This document shows positions 9,075 through 17,499 of a stretch of DNA of 18,238 nucleotides, one piece after another; within the stretch, counting starts at the first letter, position 1, and every line of letters begins with the position of its first letter. This stretch comes from Prasinococcaceae sp. CCMP 1430. Taxonomy: Eukaryota; Prasinodermophyta; Palmophyllophyceae; Prasinococcales; Prasinococcaceae. The DNA lies in assembly GCA_013416795.1 (NCBI GenBank), contig RQSC01000663.1, positions 1-18,238 of the forward strand. The letters are read 5' to 3'. The position numbers were made by a program, and so were the translations under genes. The notes below the pieces were generated by a model, which worked only from the letters and a program-made list of their open reading frames with translations, was not told the DNA's origin and ran no database searches.

Positions 9075-10103
9075 TCAGAAGCCCAATGGAAGGCCCGTGA
9101 ACTTGTCATTGCGCAGGTTGGAGAAGCTGGGCTCCTTGGGGATGCTCTTGCGCGTCGCGGGCGACGCCGACGCCACACGCTGGTAGTACGAGAGCCACTC
9201 TTGGCCGGTGATCACCTCGTCGGGATGTGGTTGGGAGCGTCCCGCGAGGGCCTCCACCATCGCGCGCGCGTCCGCATCCTCGTCCGCGCTCCCACTCACT
9301 CCCGAGTGCGAGCGGCGGAAGGGCGCGGGGAGCTCGCGTGCGACGATGTCCGGCAGCAGGCCGAGCTGAATGAGCGCGGACAGCGCGTCCGAATTCACCC
9401 ACGTCTTGCAAACCCTGCCGTCCTTCCACTCGCACGTCGCCGTCGCCGTCCACACGATGTCGCTCGTCGAAGCTTTCTTGGGCGAGGTTTCGACCGCCGT
9501 GGAGGGCGCAGCCGAGCGCGGCACGGCGAGCGAAAGCTGCGCGACGCAGTTGTCACCCTCGGCGACAAGCCCATCGACCCGCACGCGCACACTGGGAAAG
9601 GCCGCGCGGAACGAATCTAGCGCCGCGCGGTAGCCTTCGCGGCCGGGCTGCGGGTCTGGCTGCGCAGGATCCACGAGGATGTGGGACGCGTCGACGAGCT
9701 CATCCAAACCCGCGGCGCGCCGCACGGCGTCGTTCTCGTTCCAAACGACGTCGTACAGCCGGCGCGTGAGGGACTTCACCTCGCCCTCGGATGCGCCCTC
9801 GGCGGCGGCCGCGCCCTCCGCCACGGGCTCCTCCCCTCCGGCCGGGGCAGCGTCGGCGTCGGCGTCGGCGTCTGGCGCTTCGGGCGGCCCGCCCGGCGCG
9901 TCGCTGTTCTTGTAGTACTCGCGCGCGAGCACGCCGCCGAGCGAGCGCGACGCCCGCGGCAAACGCCGTCGTCGCCGCAGCGACGGCCGCCGCACCCCGC
10001 GACGCCGACGCCATGCGCGGAGGGGAGGGAGCGCCGTGCCGCCGCGGGCTGTGGCACCGCGCGTCCCCCACACACACGCACCCCGCCCCGGGCCCGCGTG
10101 CAC
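9075..10103 (-). CDS. SnoaL-like / NTF2-fold protein with C-terminal extension
   Basis: The middle of this protein is a SnoaL-like (polyketide-cyclase/ester-cyclase-type) NTF2-fold domain: RRLYDVVWNEND, an ELVDASHILVDP strand, PGREGYRAALDSFRAAFP, VDGLVAEGDNCVAQL, then SDIVWTATATCEW and CKTWVNSDALSALIQLG. The fold covers small cyclases, isomerases and non-enzymatic members, so function is open. About 90 residues follow the domain, ending KFTGLPLGF, without recognised motifs. The N-terminus is unresolved. The open frame reaches ATG 10103 through an Arg-rich stretch. In another frame ATG 10014 starts MASASRGAAAVAAATTAF, a much better targeting or membrane leader, which would need a one-base shift near 9930-9990 to join the domain. 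An Asp/Ala/Gly-rich acidic linker precedes the domain. Confidence 0.72.
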   Translation of the reverse strand: MHAGPGRGACVWGTRGATARGGTALPPLRAWRRRRGVRRPSLRRRRRLPRASRSLGGVLAREYYKNSDAPGGPPEAPDADADADAAPAGGEEPVAEGAAAAEGASEGEVKSLTRRLYDVVWNENDAVRRAAGLDELVDASHILVDPAQPDPQPGREGYRAALDSFRAAFPSVRVRVDGLVAEGDNCVAQLSLAVPRSAAPSTAVETSPKKASTSDIVWTATATCEWKDGRVCKTWVNSDALSALIQLGLLPDIVARELPAPFRRSHSGVSGSADEDADARAMVEALAGRSQPHPDEVITGQEWLSYYQRVASASPATRKSIPKEPSFSNLRNDKFTGLPLGF

Positions 10104-10689
10104 CGCTCAAAAAAACAAATACTTTTGAATTTTCAAAAATAAACCGAAGGAAATTCCCCATAAAATCCGCCTCCCGAACCAATCAAACGGCACGCAAAAT
10201 CAAAACGCCGGGCCATCAAGCGGCATTCAAAGACGACGTCGGTTTTTATTTTCTTTGACCTACAATCGCGTGCTTATGTGGTGCTTTTTTCATACAAATG
10301 CGTGGAAATTCCATCCCATTAAAAACGGGGGCGCTGCGAAATCGACGGAAATTCGAAATTGGGACTATCGAATGCTATTGGATGTAAAAGCGCGGAGTTA
10401 TACGCGCAAAACGCCTCGGTGCCGCTTTCGGTCCGCGGCGGCGGGCGCGGCGAGGCCCCCCGGGAGTGGGGTGGGGTGAGATGGGGGCAGGCGACCGGTC
10501 ACGTGCGGGTGGGCGTGGCAGGATGTGTGTGTAGGGGGGGGCGAGGAGGGCAGGAGGGCGCCTGTCTAGGTGCTCGCGCTTTTCTAGAGCGCGCCACACG
10601 CGCAGCGCGCGCGCGGCGCGCGCGCTCGCGCGCTCGCGCGCCCGCGCGAGCGGGACTCGCCGCCAGCGGGACGGGGCCCGCGCGGCGGC
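10104..10689. promoter_or_regulatory. Divergent intergenic region with an AT-rich island
   Basis: This gap lies between the SnoaL-like gene (-) and the CFAP99-like gene (+). From about 10107 to 10400 base composition drops sharply in GC, with A- and T-runs, and it then returns to GC-rich with G-runs (10531-10538) and CG repeats. The island shares motifs with the block at 15231-15345. No convincing RNA gene or ORF was found. It probably contains both promoters. Confidence 0.5.
10631..10652 (+). repeat. Perfect GC hairpin just upstream of the CFAP99-like start codon
   Basis: CGCTCGCGCG is followed by two bases and then its exact reverse complement, CGCGCGAGCG, ending 37 bases before ATG 10690. 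If transcribed it would form a very stable 10-bp stem in the 5' leader. Confidence 0.6.
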
Positions 10690-13056
10690 ATGGACTCCAC
10701 GCGGCCAAACACGTCGCTCACGGCGCAGGGCACCGTGCCGCCGACGTCAGCTGGGGGCATGCACATGGGCACCGGTGAGCCCATGGGCGCGGGCGCGCTC
10801 ATCAAGATGTCGGTCGAGCTCAACACGAGCTTCAATGAGCGCGCATGCTCGCTTGACGCGCACGCCGACGCCTTCCTAAGCAAGCGGCGCGTAGCGAACG
10901 CCGCCGACGCGACGTTCCTGCGGCAGGTGCTGTACGGCGTGACGCGTTATGCCAAGATGATCGACGCGCTGCTCAAGTCGTTCTACTACAACAACGCCAG
11001 CACGGCGCTTCGCTCCGACGTGCACCTGTACACGGTATTTGCCTACCTGTACCTGCTGCGGGTCGACGAGCTGGGCTTCGCGGGCTTCCGCAGGCTGCTC
11101 CTCTCGCAGGATGCGCAGAAGATGCTCGTGCTGCTGAAGTACCAGGGCGATGTTCGCAACCTACGGGAGTGGTGCCGCGACGAGTGGCTCAAGCTCTACG
11201 ACCACGAATGGGTGGACGCGCGCCTGAGCGCGTTCGCGGCGTACGAAGCCGATGTGGAGAGCCTGCTGGCGACGCTCGAGGAGCGTGTCTATCTCAAACG
11301 TAAGGAGAAGGAGAGCGACTCCGACGCGGCCTTCTCCGACACCCTCGCCTCGACCACCGTGCCGGTGCCCTTCAAGCTGCACGAGTCCAGGGTGAGGCCG
11401 CCGCCGCCTGAGTATCAGCCGCCGCCGCCGCCCAAGCCCAGGCCCGTCCCACCGCGCAGCGAGGGCCCCACGCGAGAACAGGCGGCCGTCGCGAGTGAGC
11501 GCGAGCGCATCCACGCCGAGGTCGTGGCGAAGCACGCCACCTTCGCCGCGCCCCAGCTGGCTACCCAAAAGCGCCCCAACAACTTGGAGGCCGTGCGGAA
11601 GGAGGTCGAGTCGCGCCGCGCGGCCGAGCTGGAGCCCTGGGGGACGGCGAAGCCCGCCCCGCCGCGCCCCACCGCGGCGGTGCGCCTCAACGCGACCGCC
11701 GTGCTGCGTGAGGACTTTCTGTACAAGAGGCGGATGGAGGAGGAGGCCGCGCTGCTGCGCGCGTACGAAGCGGATCTGCGCGATGGCGCCGAATTCGATG
11801 AGTGGCGACGAAACGCGCTCGCCCACGACGAGGAGGCGCGCAAGACGATGGTCGAGGAGCGGCGGGAGGAGGCGAAGGCCGCGGGTATGCGCGCCAAGCA
11901 GGCGGAGACCAAGATGAGGGATCATGCGGCGAGCATGGCCGCCCAGGAGCGCAGGGAGGCGTCCGCGCGCGCGGCTGAGAGGCAAAAATCGGAGGCGCGC
12001 GAGCGAGACGCCAAGGCCGCGCGAGCCCGGCAGATCGCCAGCGAGCACGGCAAGGCGCGCGACGCGGTCCGCCAGCTGCAGCAGCGAAAACGCGTCAGGG
12101 CCGACGAGCGCGCGGCAGAGCGCGCGGCCAACGCACGCCACGTGGCGGACGAGCGCGCGCAAGAGGCAGCACAGCGAGAGGATCTCATCCGCCGCCTACG
12201 CGCGATGGACCTCGTGAAAAGCAGCTCCAACGCGCGAAGATTTGACCCGACCATCACGGCTGGCCATGGCCTGCTCGAGGAGATGTCGATGGCAGAGCTG
12301 CGCGCCAAACTTGACATCGCGCGCGCGCGCGTGCGCGAGGAGGAGGAGGGACGGCGCGCTGAAATCCGCAAGGCAAGGCAGGAGCGCGAGGAGGCGCTGC
12401 TCGCCAAGGCGGCCAACATCTCGCGCATCCGCGACTTCGGGCAATCGAAGGCGAGCGCGCGGCGGACCGAGGCGCAGCGTCACCGCACCGAGCGTGAACA
12501 GGAGGCGGCGGCGGCACACGCGAGCGGCATGATCAAGCTGCACGACCGCATGGTCAAACAGCGCGCCGAGCAGGACGCGGAGGCGCGGCGCATCGCAGAC
12601 GAGGCGAAGGCGGTGGCCTTCGAACAGTCGCGACTGGCGGCGTCGAAGGACCTCGTTGAGGAAACAAATTTTTTGGAGCTGCGCGCGGGGGCGGAGAGGG
12701 CGGCCCAGCACAGGCAAGCGGCACAGAAGCAACAGGAGGCCACGTACGAGGCAACCAAGGCGCGGCTTGAGGCCGTGCGCGGCGAATTCTTGCGCAAGGA
12801 GCGCCGCGCGAAGGCAGGGGCCATCAAAGCGTACGACGCAAAGCTGCGCGCGCTCAGCGAGGCCGATCGGCTCGCTCAGATCGCCGAGGCCAAGCGCAAA
12901 CGCGACCTGGTCATCGCGGAGCATCTCGACGCGAGCCGCAGGCAAGCCAAGCTGGATGGGACCGCGGCCCGCGTGTACCATCGCACGCGCACGCTCGGCG
13001 GCACGGCCACCGCGGCGGTTACCACCGGTCGGCTTGGGAGCGCAGCAGGCACGTGA
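10690..13056 (+). CDS. CFAP99: Cilia- and flagella-associated coiled-coil protein, CFAP99-like
   Basis: Single-exon frame of 788 residues. Residues about 70-205 are a helical domain with DATFLRQVLYGVTRYAKMID, YLYLLRVDELGFAGFRR and LREWCRDEWLKLYDHEWVD, which resembles the N-terminal domain of CFAP99, an axonemal protein, from memory of that family. A proline-rich hinge (about 235-262, PPPPEYQPPPPPKPRP) follows. The remainder to about residue 760 is a highly charged Glu/Arg/Ala-rich coiled coil, with a Gly/Thr/Ala tail. ATG 10690 is the only plausible start ahead of the conserved domain. A TGTAA at 13076-13080, 20 nt past the stop, resembles the green-algal polyadenylation signal. Other long coiled-coil axonemal proteins are the main alternative. 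Confidence 0.75.
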   Translation: MDSTRPNTSLTAQGTVPPTSAGGMHMGTGEPMGAGALIKMSVELNTSFNERACSLDAHADAFLSKRRVANAADATFLRQVLYGVTRYAKMIDALLKSFYYNNASTALRSDVHLYTVFAYLYLLRVDELGFAGFRRLLLSQDAQKMLVLLKYQGDVRNLREWCRDEWLKLYDHEWVDARLSAFAAYEADVESLLATLEERVYLKRKEKESDSDAAFSDTLASTTVPVPFKLHESRVRPPPPEYQPPPPPKPRPVPPRSEGPTREQAAVASERERIHAEVVAKHATFAAPQLATQKRPNNLEAVRKEVESRRAAELEPWGTAKPAPPRPTAAVRLNATAVLREDFLYKRRMEEEAALLRAYEADLRDGAEFDEWRRNALAHDEEARKTMVEERREEAKAAGMRAKQAETKMRDHAASMAAQERREASARAAERQKSEARERDAKAARARQIASEHGKARDAVRQLQQRKRVRADERAAERAANARHVADERAQEAAQREDLIRRLRAMDLVKSSSNARRFDPTITAGHGLLEEMSMAELRAKLDIARARVREEEEGRRAEIRKARQEREEALLAKAANISRIRDFGQSKASARRTEAQRHRTEREQEAAAAHASGMIKLHDRMVKQRAEQDAEARRIADEAKAVAFEQSRLAASKDLVEETNFLELRAGAERAAQHRQAAQKQQEATYEATKARLEAVRGEFLRKERRAKAGAIKAYDAKLRALSEADRLAQIAEAKRKRDLVIAEHLDASRRQAKLDGTAARVYHRTRTLGGTATAAVTTGRLGSAAGT

Positions 13057-13204
13057 CGTACGGCGGCGCGGCAATTGTAATATCGGCGCTAGTGGGCGGA
13101 TGCTGTGTGTGTGTGTCAGATCATTAATCGCGATCGCGAACGGGCAGACCCCTTGGCCCTCGACCGAGGAACCCGCCTCATCGCTCTCGTGCGCCGCCCT
13201 CCGC
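13057..13204. other. Convergent 3' interval between CFAP99-like and eS6 genes
   Basis: Both genes end into this 148-bp gap. It holds a TGTAA (13076-13080), a TG microsatellite (13104-13116) and a short AT-containing palindromic stretch near ATTAATCGCGATCGCG. The two 3' UTRs are likely to overlap. Confidence 0.5.
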
Positions 13205-14808
13205 TTACTTGGAGGCGACCGAGTCGCGAAGCGCGCGGCGCTTGGCGAGCGACTCCGAGCGGCGCTCCTTGGCCTCCTTGAGGCGCAGCGCGAGCAGCTT
13301 GGCGTAGTCGGCAGCGTCGGCCTTCGACTTGGCGATCTTGGCCACCTTGAGCGCCTTGCGGTGGCGCTTGCGCTGCAGCGTGAGCGGGGTCACAATGCGC
13401 TGGATCTTGGGCGCCTTGGACTGCTTAGAGCCGTTCTTCGTCTCGAAGTCGCGGCGGTAGGTGTTGACGTACGCGCGCACGTCGTCGCCCTTGGAGAGGG
13501 CGAAGAGCTTGCGGACCTTCGAGCAACGCTTCGGGCCGCGCATCTTCGGGCGCGAGGTGTCGGTGAGGCCCGGGATGTCGGCATCGCCAATCTTCACCAC
13601 CTTGAGGTTGAGCGTGGACAGATCCTGCGACACGATGCAGCCGCGCACGGTCTTGCGGCGGCGCTCGCCGTTGCGGCGGCCGTAGCCGAGGAAGCCCGAC
13701 TGGCCGCGCTCCATCAGCACGCGCACGCGGCCCGAGGTCAGCACACCCTGCTTCATGGGGAAGCCCTGCTTGTCCTGGCCGCCCATGACCTTGAAGATGT
13801 AGCCCTTGAACTCCTGCGGGGACCCGGCGAGCGAGGGCGGGCGGGGAGGAGCAAATGTGGGAGGGGGGGGCAGGGGAGAGCAAAGGCGTCAGCGGGCGGC
13901 CAACCAGGAGAGGCACACGACCGGGGCCAGCCAGCACTCGGTGCCGCGCCTCCGCATGGGACCACGGCGCAGAGCGCCGCGGGGCAGCACGCCGCGCAGC
14001 CGCGCCGCGCCCCGGGCGCCGGGCGTGCGCCGTAGCATCGCATACGAGACCGTCACAGCGACCTCCGCGACAACGCATCGCCGACGGGGGCGCGCCATGC
14101 TGCCGAGCGGTACGCGTCGCAGGCGGCTGGCACGCCGCCGCAGCGGCGGGTAACCCTCACCCTGGCGGGGAAAAAAAAAGCGCACAGAAAGCGGGCGCGC
14201 GCGGGGCAAGGGCACCCCCGCGCGCCGCGCGCGCGCAGCGTCGCTGCCCCATCCGTCCCCGCGGACACTCCGGCGGGCGAGTCTGCTCATCAAGCGCGCC
14301 GCCGACTGCCCAGCGACGCGCGGGGGGGCACACGGGCGTGCCCGACCGACCCCCCACGCGCACGCCGCCGCAGGGGCGCGCGCGCGCGCATTCTCGCCAA
14401 AAAAAAAAAAAAAAAAAAGCTGGGGAGATGGGCACGGCCGCCCTAATCGACCGCGGCCGGCGCCGCCACGCGCGCAGCGCGGCGCGGCGGCGGGGCAGCG
14501 CGCACGTACATCGCCGAGGGAGTCGCCCGGGATCTCCGCGGAGATGCGCTTGTCGAAGAACGGGCGCCTGCGCGGGCGGGGCGGCGGCGGCGGCAAGCGC
14601 GATCGCGTCAGCACACACGAGCGCAAGCGCGAGAGGGAGCGCGGCTCCCCGAGCGCACCCGTCGCAGCGGCGGCGCGCGAGCGAGCGAGCGAGCGAGCAC
14701 GGCGAGCACAGCGAGCGCGCGCGGCGGCGCGACGCACAGCTTCTGGTCGTCGTTGATCTCGACCTTCTTCTGCGTGCCGTTCGCCGGGTACGCGATGTTG
14801 AGCTTCAT
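13205..14808 (-). CDS. RPS6: 40S ribosomal protein eS6 (RPS6)
   Basis: Inferred structure: complement(join(13205..13813, 14510..14567, 14738..14808)), 245 residues, close to the usual 249. Exon 1 encodes [20 protein letters not shown] and ends in a split Leu codon (CT|G). Exon 2 supplies [19 protein letters not shown]. Exon 3 starts [20 protein letters not shown] and continues through [21 protein letters not shown] and [18 protein letters not shown] to TAA. eS6 is a core protein of the small ribosomal subunit. Junctions are GTGCGT...GCAG and GTACGT...GCAG. The C-terminal tail ends [12 protein letters not shown] and is shorter in serines than the animal tail that S6 kinase phosphorylates. The residues before the tail match the family closely, so the identity is secure. 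Confidence 0.95.
13814..14509 (-). other. Intron 2 of eS6 (696 nt)
   Basis: By far the longest intron in the window. On the plus strand it holds A9 at 14171-14179 and a pure A20 tract at 14399-14418, flanked by CG-repeat stretches. Introns of ribosomal protein genes often host snoRNAs. One TGATGA (minus strand, near 14285) was seen, but no matching D box, so I call no snoRNA. Confidence 0.75.
14568..14737 (-). other. Intron 1 of eS6 (170 nt), with a tetranucleotide repeat
   Basis: Starts GTGCGTC after AAGCT and ends CCGCGCAG. A GCGA tandem run lies near 14678-14697. Splicing restores the conserved KLRPFFDKR. Confidence 0.85.
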
Positions 14809-15124
14809 GGCCGCAGCGGGCGGCGCGTGAGGCGGGCGCTGTGGCGCGGCGCTCCGCGCGCGCGCGCCCACAGCCGCCGCCCCAAAAAACAAAACACAGC
14901 CGCCAGCACATTTCGAATGCACTTCCGCGAAACCTCCCGCCTATCACTCGTACTTCGACCATCTCACAAAACGGATTGCGGATTTCGGAGCGAGTCCCGC
15001 GCGCGCGAGGTGGGCCGAGAGCGGCGGCGGCGGGTGTCATCTCCCATACCAATCCAATGCGTTTTGATCATGTTTGTACATCACTTACTCCTGCGGTATC
15101 CAAATCCCAGAATGAAATACTTTG

Positions 15125-15134
15125 ATATATATAA
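15125..15134 (+). promoter_or_regulatory. TATA-box-like element
   Basis: TATATATAAA is the only clear TATA-like sequence seen here. About 100 bases downstream is a T-rich run (15236-15254) that could end a Pol III transcript. No known RNA was recognised between them. Confidence 0.25.
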
Positions 15135-15139
15135 AGAAA

Positions 15140-15182
15140 GGAATCCAACCAGAGATGTCCAGTGGATTCCTCAAAGGATTCC
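15140..15182. repeat. Short inverted/direct repeat GGAATCC...GGATTCC...GGATTCC
   Basis: GGAATCC (15140-15146) is the exact reverse complement of GGATTCC, which occurs at 15164-15170 and again at 15176-15182. This allows two alternative 7-bp hairpins just downstream of the TATA-like sequence. Confidence 0.45.
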
Positions 15183-15538
15183 AAACGCGCACATCGTACG
15201 CCTTTTGATGGCGCGCGGCCCCGGCGCCTGACGGATTTTTTATTTTGTTTTTTTACCCGACGGCGATGCGAACGATTGCGTGCTTTTTGATGTTCTTTTT
15301 TTTAAAAAAAAAGCAGCCCATTTTTCGATCCTTCGAATGTTTGGGTGGGAGACTCCCGTCGCGCCGACCCCGTATCAAACGCCACGCGCCCGGACGGCCC
15401 GCGCCGCGCCATGTCGCCCATCAGGGCGAGAGCAGATTCGAACCCTGTATTTTTGGGTTGTGGTATGGACCCTTATTATGGGGCGGGCGTGCGCGACGGC
15501 GGCGGCGGGGGCGAGGCGGGCGCGCGCCACAGCGCGCG

Positions 15539-15539
15539 N
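15539..15539. other. Single ambiguous base (n), possible assembly junction
   Basis: This is the only undetermined base in the window. It falls in the third position of a minus-strand CTN codon, which is Leu whatever the base, so a true single base would not break the ELP1 frame. However, ELP1 similarity ends at about this point, so it may mark a join or collapsed gap. Confidence 0.6.
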
Positions 15540-17496
15540 AGTTGTGCAGGTGCATGCATTCCTGTGCGCGAGAGCGCGCACAGGGACTCGACATGCATGC
15601 CCGCGGCGGCATAACACGCTGCCGCGCCCGAGTGATCCCCCGCGCGACTGAGCACGCACGCAGCCTCCTCGTGCTCGCCCGCGCGGCTCGCGCGGTCCGC
15701 GTAGGCCGCAAGGAGCGCCGCGAGGCCTTCCGAGCGCTGCGGTAGCAGCCTGAGGCCCGCGCCGAAAAGCTCGTGCTGCAGCGCATACGCCGGCGCACGT
15801 GCCGCGTGCTCACCGCCCGCCGCCACCAGATTGGCAAGTGCGCTCTCGTGTCGCCCGAGCTCCTCGTCGATGGAGGCCATACGCGCACGCTCAGGCATTG
15901 CCGCTAGTGCGCGCAGGCGCGGCAAGTATTCGCTAGGATCTCTCGCGTCCTCGCTCGCCACGAAGAGCGCCAAGTCGAGGTCGTACGTGCCCAACGCGCA
16001 GTCGTATGCATTTAGTCGGGTGATGCTGCACAGACCAAGAAGTGAGCGCATCGCCGCGGAAGACACAGCGTGGCGATGTTGCTCGAGCTGGGCGGCCTGC
16101 CGCGCCCGCCCCACAGCCTGGTCAGACTGTACCTTCTCGAGCTCTGCAACGCGCAGCCGCCTGATGCGCGCGAGGGCCTCCTCGAGGCGCGGTGGCTGCG
16201 AGCGCACAAGCGTGGTCAACGCTGCCGACTCGACGGTAGATTGCGACCGCGCGCGACTGCTGTTGTTGATCTCTTCGCTGTCACCAGCCGTCCCGCACAG
16301 ACCATCCAGCGCTTCCCGAAGCGCAGTGCACACTGCTGTCACTGCACTCTCACCGCCGCCACTACCGTCGCGCTCATCCTCCCCGCCATCGCCCCTGCCA
16401 GTGCCGTCTCTGCCGCCATCTTTGTCATGGCCCTCCAGGACGTCGAGCGAGAGCTCACCCGGGCCGAGTACGTCCTCGTAGCAGCGTGCTGCTGAAGCCC
16501 AGTCGCTCCGCAGGGATCCCACCACATCTGTCACCCCCGCGGCTGCCGCCGCCTGGCCGCGCGCGGCCACAAGCTGCTCCACAAGCACAGCGGCGCCACC
16601 GCACAGTATAGGCGGACACGCGCCGCGCACAGCTAGGAGGAGGTTCAGGTCCACGCGCGCGCGTCTTGCGAGGGCGTAGGCGGCGGCCCAGCGCCCCGCG
16701 CGCAGCAGAGCACATACGCGTGGCGCCGTAAGCGCACGCGGCCCAACGGTCTCCAGGTTGCCTCGTGGCATCTGCAACACAACGCACGAGGCGGCACTTG
16801 GGGCGCATACAACGCGCGCGCCCGCCTCGGCGGGGCGCATGCATGGTGCGCCACCACGCAGGCCGTCGCCTGCGACGTTGACCACGCCGATTCCCAGCGC
16901 ATCTTGGCCGACCACGTACACCAGGCGGGCCAGGCCGTCACCCCCACACTCAACGTGCGCTGCCGCGCGCACGCAGGCGCTGGTGACGCCGGCATCCACC
17001 ACGCGCGTGCCGCAGCGCAGCACGCCGCACGAGGACAGGGACACCGGAAACAAGCCCCCGCCACTTCCGTCCATGTCCGAGGCCGTGGCGCCACTGACTG
17101 CGCTGCGCGTGTCCACCAGGGCAAGCCAAGAGCAGGAGGCGCGCCCCTCAGCGCCTTCACCGCCGAGGCCATGCGTCGATGCAGGTTGCTCCCACTGTAG
17201 TGCACCGCTGCAATCGCCAGTGTCGTTGCAGCCGTCGCTCGCATCGTGGCGTTCCAGGGCCCACACTCGCACAGCTCCGCCCGCAGCCAGTGCGAGCATC
17301 CCGCCCCGCGCTGCAATAGCGTCAATTGGCAACGGCACCGACGGTGCTACCACGGTAGCCATGCACAGCTCCGCGACGCTTGGGCCGCGCACGCGCACCA
17401 CCTTGTCGCCACCGCACAGATCGGTCGTGATGCACGCCACGTCAACTGCGGTCTGCGCACCGAGCGCGGCGCCGGTCCCGCCCGCCGATCGGCCGC
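15540..17496 (-). CDS. ELP1: Elongator complex protein 1 (ELP1/IKI3) homolog, truncated at both ends
   Basis: ELP1 is the scaffold of Elongator, which modifies wobble uridines of tRNAs. About 650 residues are present: the end of the beta-propeller region (about residues 1-250), then LQMPRGNLETVGPRALTAP, ARRARVDLNLLLAVRG, a Gly/Asp-rich insert, and the very characteristic LGTYDLDLALFVA followed by DPSEYLPRLRALAAMP, leading into helical repeats (ELFGAGLRLLPQRSEGLAAL, EAACVLSRAGDHSGAA). The 5' boundary is a likely splice acceptor (pyrimidine-rich, CCACCAG|GCGG); no in-frame ATG lies upstream. The N-terminal propeller, several hundred residues in relatives, is absent here. The C-terminal third is also absent: after 15539 the frame becomes Pro/Ala-rich and stops at 15476. 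The identity is firm, but a complete gene is not present in this window. Confidence 0.85.
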
Positions 17497-17499
17497 CTG

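Larger units (their letters stand above)
14809..15538. promoter_or_regulatory. AT-richer non-coding block upstream of eS6, with T-runs and TATA-like sequence
   Basis: This 730-bp stretch has no supportable protein gene on either strand. Nearest eS6 it is GC-rich leader. A T-tract (TTTTGTTTTTTGGGG on the minus strand, 14879-14893) lies about 75 bases before the ATG. Further out, composition falls toward AT. It holds a TATATATAAA (15125-15134), GGAATCC/GGATTCC repeats (15140-15182), a T-rich run (15236-15254), and T8A9 (15296-15312). A GGGTTCGAATC on the minus strand (within 15433-15445) resembles a Pol III B box, but no tRNA folds there. Confidence 0.45.

Noticed and set aside
11161-12162. Long antisense open frame (333 codons) opposite the CFAP99-like gene, and many similar ones elsewhere
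   Set aside because: At this GC content stop codons are rare, so shadow frames are expected. The composition is Arg/Ala/Leu noise with no family motif.
30-13056. A new multi-gene system linking phospholipase, sirtuin, P5A ATPase, hydrolase and SnoaL-like protein
   Set aside because: The genes lie on alternating strands with separate promoters, belong to unrelated pathways, and neighbour housekeeping genes, so adjacency alone does not support a joint function.
14200-14300. C/D-box snoRNA in eS6 intron 2
   Set aside because: A TGATGA is present on the minus strand, but there is no CTGA in the expected distance and no terminal stem.
15185-15245. U5 snRNA-like pieces (GCCTTTTGAT loop, then GATTTTTTATTTTG resembling an Sm site)
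   Set aside because: The sequences flanking the loop do not pair as U5 stem I requires, and the loop differs from GCCUUUUAC.
15338-15352. 5S rRNA-like fragment GGGTGGGAGAC
   Set aside because: Only about ten bases agree, and none of the rest of 5S rRNA is found nearby.
15421-15450. tRNA T-arm (TTCGAAT loop)
   Set aside because: The five bases on each side do not pair and no anticodon or acceptor arm can be drawn.
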